Part shown: piece after piece, positions 19,946-33,332 of the stretch
Position numbering within the stretch: position 1 is the stretch's first letter
How the letters are laid out: each line of letters begins with the position of its first letter
Source: Strigamia acuminata
Taxonomy: Eukaryota > Arthropoda > Chilopoda > Geophilomorpha > Linotaeniidae
Assembly (NCBI GenBank): GCA_949358305.1
Contig: OX442314.1
Span: forward strand, 3,661,087-3,725,086
Direction of reading: 5' to 3'
Length of the DNA stretch: 64,000 nt
Translations under genes and position numbers: made by a program
Notes under the pieces: generated by a model
What the model was told of the DNA's origin: nothing
What the model saw: the letters and a program-made list of their open reading frames with translations, nothing else
The model's database searches: none

Positions 19946-22900
19946 CCTTATGGCGCGCATGCGGATTTCTCGGAGTGCGAAAGGGACCCTATTTTTAACA
20001 TTACGGCGGCCTATACCTTGACCCCCTGTTCGCAGTCTCATGGCTGATTTTGCGGATTTCACTTATTTGTATATTCCGCTTGATCGCGCGCGTTTTATCA
20101 ACCTTGGGAAAGCCGCTTTCTCAAATTTGCAAATTCCACATTGTGTGAACATGCTACAACGCTTCTGTGCGCGTCAATAAAAAAAAAAACCGATTAGAAA
20201 TAAAATTCAGGGTTTTGTTAAAATAAAAATTATACAATATAATCAGTCTATAATGCTTCTATAATGCTGTTGGTTTAATCAGCACATTGTAATCGTGTGA
20301 AAACACGCGCGCTCGCAATAATACATTACCCAATGTACTTGCACTGGCATGGACCCATCAGTGCGCACTTTCCCGTGCGTGCTGCTTGCACTATTTACAT
20401 CAATTGTTGCTCCACAGGTTGCGCGACCTGCCGGGCAGTTAAGACGTACTAGAATAACCTCAGGATTTGATAAAACCTGATTTTTGGATGACACTAAGTA
20501 AATGGCAGTGAATGTGAGATGTGAGATACACGATGAATTTAATAAAATTTATATTTCCTAATCATGGGATTGGTTTCACGTTTCATAATCCAACAATTAA
20601 GTAGAATATCATTATTGCAATTGATTAAAACAAATTTTTTTTACAAATTCTTTGGTTTTACATTTTAAATTTATTTTCCAATAGTTGGCACCATCGCAAT
20701 TGCTGCGAGTTTAAAACACTGCATTCAGCAGAATTTACTGCACTTTCAAATCAAGGCCAGGCATACCTACTGCAAAGTAATGTATAAACCATAAAGAAGC
20801 CTTTGATTCGGAATTGCCTGTAGGTAATTCTGCGCTGGTCTCCAATGGAAATGTCCGCGCCGGTCTTCCGTGCACGGGAAGTCCACAGAAAGTCCGTGCA
20901 TTCCGTGCGCTGGGAGTCCGTGCGTCGTACCGCGTGATCTTGCATTGTTTTTTGTGGGCTTTTCCTGATTAGGATTACTTCCTTTTTAACTCTTGAAGAA
21001 TTAAGTTTGTTTTTTTTGCTCCAAAACGTCCCAAAACGCCTGAAAATCGCGCAACTCGAGGCAAAACATTACAGTGTGTATTCAAATCAAAACTAGCTAC
21101 AAATACATGCTGAAATTAGCTAAATTTTCAAATTTTTTGGCTTTCAAGAAGTAATGGAAACATTTGACATAACGTGGATCAGTTGCATTCAAAAACTAAA
21201 ATATTTTGTGTTTTACTTCAATTTTAAACTAAAAATGATGTCATTTTCTGTTTAAACCCCTGTTAAAGCTTGAAATACATTTTAACTAAAAGAAATAAGT
21301 TTGTTTTTTTCTTCGGCAGTGACGTGTACACACGAGCACGCCTGAGAACGCCAAAAAATGCTAAAAAACGCTCAAAAACGCCTGAAAATCGCGCAACTCG
21401 AGGCAAAACATTAATTTTTCATCTTTATTTCAACTTTTGTGACGTTTAAAATTGTGTTCTCATGTTTTTTGCCTCAAGTTGCATTGTCATCTGGCGTTTT
21501 GGAGTGTTTTTATGTGTTCGCAGGCGTTCGCAGGCGTTTTTTGGCGTTGTCACTCACTCAAGTGGCCAATTTTAGCATTTTCCGTAGTAAAAATGGCCGT
21601 TTTTCGTCAAAATGGCCATTTTTAGCCATTTTTCAGAGTAAAAATGTTTTTTTTTCACCGTTTTTATAGTAAAATGGCCATTTTTAGTCGTTTTTTTAAT
21701 CAAAAATGGCCGTTTTTATCGTTGAAACGTTATTAAAATGTAACGTTTCAATGGCGTTTTGATCTCGCCTCATTTCCGGTTTTGAAAATTAATAAACGCC
21801 CCGGCGTTTATTCGAGGCAACACCCAACTTGGGCTTTTATTCGCGTCGCACCGCATCATCATCTCACCTTGCCTCCCGTCTTGAAAATTTATAAACGCCC
21901 CGGCGTTTATTCAAGGCAAACCATTGTTTATGTAAGTTTTTCCTGATTAGGGTTACTTCCTTTAGAAGAAACACGTTTATTTCTTCTCGCTTAATCTTGA
22001 GTCGTGATCTCGCCTCGTTTCTGGTCTTAAAAATTAATAAACACCCCGGCTTTTATTCAAGGCAATACGGTACGTTTATGAAACCCAACTTGGGCTTTCA
22101 TTTTAAAAAAAGCGCGTGTTCTTACGTCGAACTAAGAGATACAGGTGAATTAGCAACGCCTAATTTGATTTAATAAATAAAGCAAACAACATCTCGCCTC
22201 ACTTCTGGCGTTTGTTCGAGGCAAGCCATTGTTTTTGCATTTTTTTTCCTGATTAGGGTTACTTCCTTTTTAACTCTTGAAGAAATAAGTATGTTTTTTT
22301 TACTCGGCAGTGACGTGTACGCGCGAGTACGCCTGAGAACGCCAAAAAATACTCCAAAACGCCTGAAAATCGTGCAACTCGAGGCAAAACATTAATTGTT
22401 TATTTTTGTTTCAACTTTTGTAACGTTTACAATTGTGTTCTCATGTTTTTTGCCTCAAGTTGCATTGTCATTTTGCGTTTTGGGGCGTTTTTAGGCATTT
22501 TTAGGCATTTGCGGGCGTTCTTGGGCGTTTTTTGGCGTTGTCATTCAATCAAATGGCCATTTTTAGCCATTTTTAGCCATTTTTCATAGAAAAATGGTCA
22601 TTTTTAGCCGTTTTTCATCCAAAATGGCCGTTTTTCATCCAAAAGGGCCGTTTTTCATCCAAAATGGAATAATTGTTGTGTCCGGATTTTATGTCATTTA
22701 TTGTCTTAATTAAAGTTAACAAAGTGTCTTTAATTTTTGCTTTTCTTGAATTTCAGCTTTTTAGATATTTTTACATATTAAACTTTCATTTTTTGTGATT
22801 TATTAAAAGTTACAGTGTTTTCATGAATTTTAGTGTCTATGATATTGATATTATCTTTATTCATTGCTATTTAAAGTTTTATTACTTCTCTGTGTCTTAT

Positions 22901-25900
22901 TTCTTTAATTCTTGCTCATTTTGTGTGATTTTGGATGATTTTTAGTGCATCCGTCGATTTACAGATCACTTGCGTAAGACGCGTGACGTCATATTTCTTA
23001 ATCTAGTTCGGTTGTGTTCAAACTTCTAACCTTTTGTTTGGACCTTATTCTTGTGTTATGGATAGGTTTTAGAATTGATTTAGACTAATTTGGGGGTGAT
23101 CTGTCGATTGGTTTGCTTTATTTTTGTCCCGGAACGGTCGTTTTGTCGTTTCGAGCGTTTGTTGTCGGTACGCACTTGTGCGCTGCTGACCGAGTTCATT
23201 CCGTTCGGCAAACGATTATTTTCAAGTGTTCTTTTAATAAATAGTGCTTTTGTTGTAGGAAATTACATTTCCTAATGTTATTTTATTCAATACAGTGTGT
23301 ATTCTTGATTTTATTCTTGTGTTGAAATTCAAATGTCGTGTTTTGCCGCTCTAGCGGATTTGAAGTGGGCGCCATGTTGGATTTCCCCGCTAATTTCTTT
23401 ATTTATCCATTTCATTTGTCTTTTTGAAAATGAATAAACGCCCCGGCGTTTATGCGAGGCAAGCCATAGTTTTTGTAGGTTCTTTCCTGATTAGGGTTAC
23501 TTGTGACGTGCACGCGCGAGCTCGCCTGAGGACGCCAAAAAAAGCTCAAAAACGCCCCAAAACGCCTGAAAATCGCGCAACTCGAAGCAAAAAATTACAG
23601 TTTGAATTCAAATCAAAACTAACCACAAATACATGCTACAATTAGGTAAATTTTCAAATTTTTTATCAATAAATGATGACTTTCAAGAAGTATGACAACA
23701 TTTGACAAAATTTAGACCAGTTGCATTTAAAAACTAAAATATTTTGTGTTTTACTTCAATTTTAAACCAAAAATGACGTCATTTTTTGTTTAAACCGGCG
23801 TTTATTTGAGGCAAACACGCCGCTGAGAACGCCAAAAAATGCTCAAAAACACTCCAAAAGACCTGAAAATCGCGCAACTTGAGGCAAAAAATTAATTTTT
23901 CATCTTTGTTTCAACTTTTGTGACGTTTAAAATTGTGTTTTCAAGTTTTATGCCTCAAGTTGCATTGTCATCTGGCGTTTTGGGGCGTTTTGGGGCGTTC
24001 GCAGGCGTTTGCACGCGTTTTTTGGCGTTGTCACTGACTCAAGTGGCCATTTTTAGCCAATTTTCGAAGTAAAAATGGCCTTTTTTTATTAAAATGGCCA
24101 TTTTCAGCCATTTGTCATAGTAAAAATGGCCATTTTCAGCCATTTTTTATAGTAAAAATGGCCATTTTTCATCCAAAATGGCCGTTTTTCATCCAAAATG
24201 ACCATTTTTATCATTGACACGCTATAAAAATGTAACGTTTCAATGGCGTTTTGACGGAACCGGTAAGTTTTGAAATTTCCCGTGTCCCGTTATTGTGACT
24301 CCTCGTCCGGTTTCTCAGAACCGAAACCCTAATACAGGTGAATTAGTGACGCCTAATTTGTTTTAACAAATAAAGCAAACAACATCTCGCCTCACTTCCA
24401 GTCTTGAAAATTAGTAAACGCCCCGGCGTTTATTCGAGGCAAGCCGTTGTTTTTACAGTAATTTCCTGGTTAGGGTTATTTTTTTTTTAACTCTTGAAGA
24501 AATAAGTTTGTTTTTTTCTCGCCTGCACGCGCGAGCTCGCATGAGAATGCTAAAAAATAAGCAAAAACGTTCTAAAACGCCCCAAAACGCTTCAAAATGC
24601 TCCAAAAAGCCTGAAAATCGTGCCACTCAAAGCAAAAAATTATGTTCGCATGTTTTTTGCCTCAAGTTGCACGGTTATCTGGCGTTTTGGTGCGTTCTTG
24701 GGGCGTTTTGGTGCGTTCTTGGGGCGTTTTCGGGCGTTTTTTTGGCGTTGTCACTCACTCCCACACTTTGCTGTCTTGTTTATTACAATTTGGTTTAGCT
24801 GTTGTATTTATTTTTATTTGTTTTATGGTTATTTAATGTGTTTTTGTAGCATTCAAAATGTTTTGTTGCCTAATTTCTCGTTTTGGCGCCAACTGTTTGT
24901 TTGACAACGCCGTGTCAGAATTTAGGGATGATTCTGCTTTGGTTTCTAATTAAAAAAAAAATGTTGTTTTAATTTCAATTGTAACTGCTTATTATAACGT
25001 TATTATTAGTATTTTGTAAAGGTTCATTCTTTTTCCATGTTAATAAAAAATGAAGTAACTTTCGGTGAAAAAAAAAACAGTTAAATGCGGATCAAAATTA
25101 AACACACACGAGAAGTTTAATAAACGTCCCGGCGTTTATTCGAGGCAATACGGTACATTTGTGAAACCCAACTTGGAACCCGAAAATAACGTGGGGCCGT
25201 CTGAACACCTGGATTTGAATTTTCGTCTACGCGCGCGCCGACGCATGGGGAATGCGGGGTGGGGTTCCTTCCCAGTGTTCCGAACGAGTCAATTTCACCC
25301 CGAAAATATCCCGAAATTGCTGATACATGCATTTCGAGCCAGAAATATTGATCTTCATGTAAATTTTGATTGTTTAGCTTTTTTTTGAAATTTTACAAAT
25401 TTTTCTCATCTCCTGCCTTCCTCGCTCATTTAACACCAAAATGGCCTGCATTGAGGATTTTTCCCATAATCCTTTTCACACGTATGGAGCGCAAACAGTC
25501 GCAATAAATGAAATCAGCGGAATTCGGCCTTGAGTTTGCGACGCCATCTTGAATACGAGTAACAGCACAGTATGGTGTCAATTATTCGAACTGATCGTAA
25601 GGCATGGGACAAAAATTGATTAAAAACGAACAAACATGATTAAAAATCAACAAAAATCGACTGAAATCGGACAATAATCAATTCAGAATGACAAATAACG
25701 ATTAAAATTGGCAAAAATTGTCACAAATAGAGAAAAACCGATTAAAAATCAGCAAGAAACCAATAGAAATTGATAAAATCAAATAAAAATTAACAAATAT
25801 CCATTTTGTTTGCTTTTAAACAAATTAAGAACTTTGAAAACACACGACAATTTTAAACAGTAAACACCGGGGTCAAATAAGCGCCGCTACTCGTTTAAAC

Positions 25901-27047
25901 ACCGGGGAGGTGTTAGTGAAGTGCCTCGAGTGGAGAAATTAATAAACGCTCGAGGCACCACGGTAGGCTTATTAAACACAAAATATGAAACGCTCGATCT
26001 TCAACAGGCGCACACGCCCGAGAACACCTCGGCATGCCTCAGCACTCTCCAAGAAACGAGAAAAACCAAGGCAAAAAAAAAAAAAATACACCAAAATTAG
26101 GACTAAAATCAAACACACATGGGGCCCGGAAGATTGATAACATCCCGGCATATATTCAAGGCAGTACGCCATGTTTTTTCCACCATTTTGTAAGTTTATT
26201 TCAATATTCATAAAGTTTATTGCTTTTTGTATCATTAGTAGTATTCCCTTGTGTGATGTGGTTTTATAAATATCACACACAACTGCTTCTGCTGTTTTCT
26301 TCACGTTTATGCTTCGTGTATGCACGTGAAGCCCTCGCACATCTTTTGAGCACCTGTACACATTTGGACACGCTCAAGGTGCTACATCGCGCGCTCAAAC
26401 GCACTAGATCGCGCGCGCAAACGCGCTACATCACGCATATTAGGGATAAGAACAGACCGGGATAGGGACTGGACTGGTAATGTTTGCCCTATGCGGATAC
26501 GGGACGGGACGGGATTACAGTTGCTAAATTCGTACTGCGAGGCGGAGACAATTTTCTAATTCCAGTTGTTATTTATCACTATTAAGCCTAATATTGAGCC
26601 TGATAATGCTAAAATAAAGTAAATAAACAACAACAACAAACTCATTATTAAAAGTAAATTACACTGTATGACCAAAATATTGTTGTTTCTTTACTTTATT
26701 TTAGCATTATTAGGCCTAATATTAGGCTTAATACTGATTTATTTCAATTATGCAATCATACGCGCGTATTACGCTAACGTAATGGACCCGGGACGGGTCG
26801 GGACCCGAAAATTGGTCCCGTTCTCATCCCTAACGCATATATATATCGCAGACATATCGCGCCCACGACAAAGCACAAACCCATGGCAGTCACCAAAGAA
26901 TATTTACGCCGCTTCCACGCACGTTTTATTTTCTCACAGGCCTCTACACATTTAACTTGCGCGCGCACTTGCTACGTGCTCGTGTGGTCACAATAAATAC
27001 CTAATTTTCATTAAAATAACGAATGAACGAAATCACTTCAACCACAC
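19946..27047. repeat. Copy 1 core (hairpin-rich, noncoding)
   Basis: This stretch is almost identical to 37,987-45,087, at a constant offset of about 18,040, with only scattered single-base differences. It holds long imperfect hairpins near 21,340-21,550, 22,320-22,530, 23,830-24,030 and 24,530-24,750, each followed by a run of AAAATGGCCATTTTT-like units. Six copies of a palindrome (AAACGCC and GGCGTTT arms) followed by 'attcgaggcaa' lie near 21,790, 21,890, 22,040, 23,430, 24,415 and 25,120. The small frames show no domain and no sign of selection. Confidence 0.8.
26441..26832. mobile_element. hAT-type MITE, copy-1 instance
   Basis: The 392-bp element has TIRs of TAGGGATAAGAAC and, inverted, TAGGGATGAGAAC. 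It is flanked by a perfect 8-bp duplication ACGCATAT at 26,433-26,440 and 26,833-26,840. The interior forms a second inverted repeat (CTAAAATAAAGTAAA and its complement). The 8-bp duplication and TIR start fit the hAT superfamily. It has no transposase. A short hydrophobic frame at 26,668-26,955 comes from the inner repeat. Confidence 0.85.
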
Positions 27048-30000
27048 TTGCTACGGTCGACGCATCGACGGCGATTCGCATGCGTTACCCCAAATACCGA
27101 TCAAAAATCGCAGAAAACACTAATCCCGACCCAAAAACCGCCAAAATTACCCTCAACACACCCCAACAACCTTCCACCACTTAAATTACACCGGAAAAAA
27201 AACAATTTCAAACCGAAAAATCAACAAAAAAGGCCAAAAAAATATTGCAAACAAAGAGAAAAGATCAATTATCGAGGCAAATCCCCACCACAAAACAACG
27301 CATCGCCGGTAAACACTTAAGCGTACAGTGCACAACACTACTGTTTATTTTCAATGATCCAATAAATAAAATTTGAAACAAAGTTGAGTGGAATTGTACG
27401 TTTCTTGTATATTAAAGTTTTTATTTTGTTTGTTTACACTTAATTTTTTTTTTCCATCATAGAATGGCGACTCGATACTTTTGTAGCTCGAATTCACTTC
27501 GTAAACGTAATCGGTGTTCATCACGCGTCAATGCGCTCGTGCAATAGTATAGGCGCGCATACGATTTGATGCGCGCAAAACTTGCAAAACTTGCACGGAA
27601 TTTGGGCAATTTTTGACAATTTTCAGCAGATTTTTGCCTGTATTTGACAAATTTCAGAAGATTTTTGCCTATATTTGACAAATTTCAGAAGATTTCCTCA
27701 ATCCTCAAACATTTGCTGAAATTTCTCATAAAATTTCTAAAATTAATTGAAATTTGTCTGAAATTTGTCTGCAATTTGTCAAATATTGTCAAAAATCCGT
27801 GGAAATTTGTCAAATACTGGCAAAAATCCATGTAAATTTGTCAAAAATTGCCATAATTCGGTGCAAATTGTGTTAGACATTGGAAAAATTTATTTTAACG
27901 CTTCCAACGCGCCAGTAAATCGCGCGTGCACACGCGTGAATTTTTCGTCATAGTTGGATGCGCGCAAACCTCACGTAACTTGCGCCAAAATTTGGCAATT
28001 TTTGACAAATTTCAGCAGATTTTTGCCAGTATTTGACAAATTTCCACTGATTTTTGACAATATTTGACCCAACAACTGCGCCACGTTCCAGGCGCCGGTT
28101 TAGGCATTTTAGACCCGTTTTAGACCGTTTTAGATGGCGAAAACGTTCTCTCCATCATTTTCTACCCCTGGGTGAGGTTTTCAGCGTTCATGATTGATGA
28201 AAAAGCTGTTTTCTAACTAGCTGTCCCATTGCTAGTTTTGGCGTCAGGTTTTAGCAACCTTCCGATCCGACTCTGTCGTCTGCACGAATTCCAAGACCGT
28301 TTTAGGGTTAATTTGAGTCAAATAATTCATTCTGGGGGTTGTTTTGGGTTTTTTACAAGTGTGTTTTTGTAGTTTTTATTGGTTTCAAACATTGTCAATT
28401 CTTTATACAAGTGTAACTTTCATTTCTCTGTATTTTGAGAACTTTGCATTGCAGCAAAGTTCATTTCTTGCCCCTTAATTATTGTGTAATTGTTGGTTTT
28501 CAAGCCCGTTTTTTAACAATAACTTTATTTGAAGTGCCTATTGTTTCAGGCACGTGCTTCCACGTGCCTTTTATTGTTGAGCAATTTCTTGGGCAGTTGC
28601 GCTCCTGTTGCTAGCATTGCCGCGCGTTCTCCGCGCGCGTACTCGCGTTTCGCATCACACACATTCGGATTCGATGGCCTATCGCGGCGGCACATTGTGT
28701 GGCATAGCGCGGCACGTTGCAATTACGTGACGTGGCACGTTGCTGTTACGTGACGCGATAGCCAGTATTTAAGCAGGGGATTCCATCATCGTTTACACAA
28801 ATGCGCATTGCAACGTGGAGGCGCATTCGAGTCCTTTTCCCAAGCGAAATCGTATTTGATTCGCTTTTGAATCGAATACGAGTTTTGTCCTTTTTCAACG
28901 CGAAATCGTATTTGATTCGCTTTCGAATCGAATACGAGTTTTGCCCTTTCTCAACGCAAAATCGTATTTGATTCGCATCCGAATCAAATACGAGATTTGT
29001 CCTTTTTCAAAGCGAAATCGTATTCGATTCGCTGTCGAATCGTATATGAGATGGTCGATTTTTGTTTCCCGGACTTTGATTCGTATTCGAGTTGTTACGA
29101 GTTCGTATTTTGATCGTATTCGTATTCGAATCGAATTCGAATCGTATTCGAATCGAATACGAATCGAATTCGAGTCGTATTCGAGATGGTCGATGATTTC
29201 CACTCGCTCGTATACGCGTTGTATACGAGCTCGTATTTTGATCGTAATCGTAAACAAATCGTTTACAAGTCGTATACAAGTTGTATACGACGTGTATACA
29301 CCTCGTATACGAACGAAGTTTGTGAAAACACAATTTCCAAATAAGACGTATGTGACTACTATGTGTTTTCATGTCGTAGTAAGTATCCGGTGGATTTTCC
29401 AAACTTCGTTCGTATACGAGGTGTATACACGTCGTATACAACTTGTATACGACTTGTAAACGATTCGTTTACGATTACGATCAAAATACGAGCTCGTATA
29501 CAACGCGTATACGAGCGAGTGGAAATCATCGACCATCTCGAATACGACTCGAATTCGATTCGTATTCGATTCGAATACGATTCGAATTCGATTCGAATAC
29601 GAATACGATCAAAATACGAACTCGTAACAACTCGAATACGAATCAAAGTCCGGGAAACAAAAATCATCGACCATCTCGTATACGATTCGAAAGCGAATCG
29701 AATACGATTTCGCGTTGAGAAAAGGCAAAACTCGTATTCGATTCGGATGCGAATCGAATACGATTTCGCGTTGAAAAAGGATAAAACTCGTATTCGATTC
29801 GAAAGCGAATCGAATACGATTTCGTGTTGAAAAAAGGCAAAACTCGTATTCGATTCGGATGCGAATCGAATACGATTTCGCGTTGAAAAAGGACAAAACT
29901 CGTATTCGATACAAAAGCGAATCGCATACGATTTCGCGTTGAAAAAGGACAAAACTCGTATTCGATTCGAAAGCGAATCGAATACGATTTCGCGTTGAAA

Positions 30001-31852
30001 AAGGACAAAACTCGTATTCGATTCGAAAGCGAATCGAATACGATTTCGCTTGGGAAAAGGACTCGAATGCGCCTCCACGTTGCAATGCGCATTTGTGTAA
30101 ACGATGATGGAATCCCCTGCTTAAATACTGGCTATCGCGTCACGTAACAGCAACGTGCCACGTCACGTAATTGCAACGTGCCGCGCTATGCCACACAATG
30201 TGCCGCCGCGATAGGCCATCGAACCCGAATGTGTGTGATGCGAAACGCGCGAGTACACGCGCGGAGAACGCGCGGCAATGCTAGCAACAGGAGCGCAACT
30301 GCCCAAGAAATTGCTCAACAATAAAAGGCACGTGGAAGCACGTGCCTGAAACAATAGGCACTTCAAATAAAGTTATTGTTAAAAAAACGGGCTTGAAAAC
30401 CAACAATTACACAATAATTAAGGGGCAAGAAATGAACTTTGCTGCAATGCAAAGTTCTCAAAATACAGAGAAATGAAAGTTACACTTGTATAAAGAATTG
30501 ACAATGTTTGAAACCAATAAAAACTACAAAAACACACTTGTAAAAAACCCAAAACAACCCCCAGAATGAATTATTTGACTCAAATTAACCCTAAAACAGT
30601 CTTGGAGGTCGTGCAGACGACAGAGTCGGATCGGAAGGTTGCTAAAACCTGACGCCAAAACTAGCAATGGGACAGCTAGTTAGAAAACAGCTTTTTCATC
30701 GATCATGAACGCTGAAAACCTCACCCAGGGGTAGAAAATGATGGAGAGAACGTTTTCGCCATCTAAAACGGTCTAAAACGGGTCTAAAATGCCTAAACCG
30801 GCGCCTGGAACGTGGCGCAGTTGTTGGGTCAAATATTGTCAAAAATCAGTGGAAATTTGTCAAATACTGGCAAAAATCTGCTGAAATTTGTCAAAAATTG
30901 CCAAATTTTGGCGCAAGTTACGTGAGGTTTGCGCGCATCCAACTATGACGAAAAATCCATGCGTGTGCACGCGCGATTTACTGGCGCGTTGGAAGCGTTA
31001 AAATAAATTTTTCCAATATCTAACACAATTTGCACCGAATTATGGCAATTTTTGACAAATTTACATGGATTTTTGCCAGTATTTGACAAATTTCCACGGA
31101 TTTTTGACAATATTTGACAAATTGCAGACAAATTTCAGACAAATTTCAATTAATTTTAGAAATTTTATGAGAAATTTCAGCAAATGTTTGAGGATTGAGG
31201 AAATCTTCTGAAATTTGTCAAATATAGGCAAAAATCTTCTGAAATTTGTCAAATACAGGCAAAAATCTGCTGAAATTTGTCAAAAATTGCCCAAATTCCG
31301 TGCAAGTTTTGCAAGTTTTGCGCGCATCAAATCGTATGCGCGCCTATACTATTGCACGAGCGCATTGACGCGTGATGAACACCGACCACGTTTACGAAGT
31401 GAATTCGAGCTACAAAAGTATCGAGTCGCCATTCTATGATGGAAAAAAAAAATTAAGTGTAAACAAACAAAATAAAAACTTTAATATACAAGAAACGTAC
31501 AATTCCACTCAACTTTGTTTCAAATTTTATTTATTGGATCATTGAAAATAAACAGTAGTGTTGTGCACTGTACGCTTAAGTGTATACCGGCGATGCGTTG
31601 TTTTGTGGTGGGGATTTGCCTCGATAATTGATCTTTTCTCTTTGTTTGCAATATTTTTTTGGCCTTTTTTGTTGATTTTTCGGTTTGAAATTGTTTTTTT
31701 CCGGTGTAATTTAAGTGGTGGAAGGTTGTTGGCGTGTGTTGAGGGTAATTTTGGCGGTTTTTGGGTCGGGATTAGTGTTTTCTGCGATTTTTTATCGGTA
31801 TTTGGGGTTTGATGCAGCGGATAGCGCATGTGAATCGCCGTCGACCGTAGCA
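27048..31852. repeat. Large palindrome 1 (about 4.8 kb)
   Basis: The left arm runs from about 27,048 to 29,330 and the right arm from about 29,400 to 31,852, centred near 29,445. Matching landmarks are 'gctacggtcgacg' at the outer ends, the GCACGTGCTTCCACGTGC hairpin segment (28,550 and 30,340) and 'atgcgcattgcaacg' at 28,801 and 30,092. Arms differ by few substitutions outside the 56-bp arrays, and the right arm holds more array units. Confidence 0.85.
28840..30060. repeat. 56-bp palindromic tandem repeat, array 1
   Basis: About three to four units point inward at 28,840-29,045 and about six units in inverted orientation at 29,690-30,060. Each unit has a hairpin of the type TATTCGATTCG/CGAATCGAATA followed by 'ttttgtcctttttcaacgcg'. 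The centre has the ~135-bp stem and 75-bp loop found in the other arrays. Confidence 0.85.
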
Positions 31853-33332
31853 TTAGCAATTGCAACCTGCCGCGCTATGCCACACAATGTGCCGCCGCGA
31901 TAGGCCATCGAATCCGAATGTGTGTGATGCGAAACGCGAGTACGCGCGCGGAGAACGCGCGGCAATGCTAGCAACAGGAGCGCAACTGCCCAAGAAATTG
32001 CTCAACAATAAAAGGCACGTGGAAGCACGTGCCTGAAACAATAGGCACTTCAAATAAAGTTATTGTTAAAAAAACGGGCTTGAAAACCAACAATTACACA
32101 ATAATTAAGGGGCAAGAAATGAACTTTGCTGCAATGCAAAGTTCTCAAAATACAGAGAAATGAAAGTTACACTTGTATAAAGAATTGACAATGTTTGAAA
32201 CCAATAAAAACTACAAAAACACACTTGTAAAAACCCAAAACAACCCCCAGAATAAATTATTTGACTCAAATTAACCCTAAAACGGTCTTGGAGGTCGTGC
32301 AGACGACAGAGTCAGATCGGGAGGTTGCTAAAACCTGACGCCAAAACTAGCAAAGGGACAGCTAGTTAGAAAACAGCTTTTTCATCAAACATGAACGCTG
32401 AAAACCTCACCCAAGGGTAGAAAATGATGGAGAGAACGTTTTCGCCATCTAAAACGGTCTAAAACGGGTCTAAAATGCCTAAACCGGCGCCTGGAACGTG
32501 GCGCAGTTGTTGGGTCAAATATTGTCAAAAATCAGTGGAAATTTGTCAAATATAGGCAAAAATCTGCTGAAATTTGTCAAAAATTGACCAAATTCCGTGC
32601 AAGTTTTGCAAGTTTTGTGCGCATCAAGCCATGCGCGCCTATACTATTGCACGAGCGCATTGACGCGTGATGAAAACCGACCACGTTTACGAAGTGAATT
32701 CGAGCTACAAAAGTATCGAATCGCCATTCTAGTATGGAACAAAAAAAATTAAGTGGAAACAAACAAAATAAAAACTTTAATATACGAGAAACGTACAATT
32801 CCACTCAACTTTGTTTCAAATTTTATTTATTGGATCATTAAAAATAAACAGTAGTGTTGTGCACTGTACACTTAAATGTATACCGCAGTACAAGTACCGC
32901 GGTCCCGGTACTGCACCGGTACACGTGAAAACGCGAGTTTCTCAAATTTAAAAAGTTGATGTCGGCGGCGATGCGTTGTTTTGTGGTGAGAATTTGCCTC
33001 GAGAATTGATCTTATCTCTTTGTTTGCAATATTTTTTTTGGCATTCTTTGTTGATTTTTCGGTTTGAATTTGTTTTTTTCCGGTGTAATTTGAGTGGTGG
33101 AAGGTTGTTGGGGTGTGTTGAGGGCAATTTTGGTTATTTGTTGATTTTTAATTGATTTAATCGTTTTCTGTTTGTTTTTGCTGGTTTTTAATCGATTTTT
33201 CTGTATTTTTGGTCAATTTTTACCAATTGTAATTGTTATTTGTCATTCTGAATTGATTATTGTCCGATTTTATTCGATTATTGTCAGATTTCAGTCGATT
33301 TTTGTCGATTTCTAATCAATGTTTATACATTT
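31853..33332. repeat. Third arm copy and tail of copy 1
   Basis: It repeats the right arm of palindrome 1 in direct orientation (31,853-33,120), then a segment at 33,130-33,332 that is the inverted match of about 25,610-25,800. The same stretch in copy 2 is at 50,302-51,780. An 80-bp insert with 'taccgcggtcccggtactgc' near 32,885 is shared with copy 2 near 51,335. Confidence 0.75.

Noticed and set aside
20279-20494. 71-residue minus-strand frame (and its copy at 38,319-38,534)
   Set aside because: It has no domain, and the two copies are too alike to show coding constraint. I leave it uncalled rather than claim a gene.
26668-26955. 95-residue hydrophobic frame (and its copy at 44,708-44,995)
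   Set aside because: It starts inside the inner inverted repeat of the hAT MITE and runs out across the element end.
28895-30092. Frames of 120-239 residues around 29-30 kb
   Set aside because: They are read from CGTATTCGA-type palindromes and array 1; the same strings appear on both strands.
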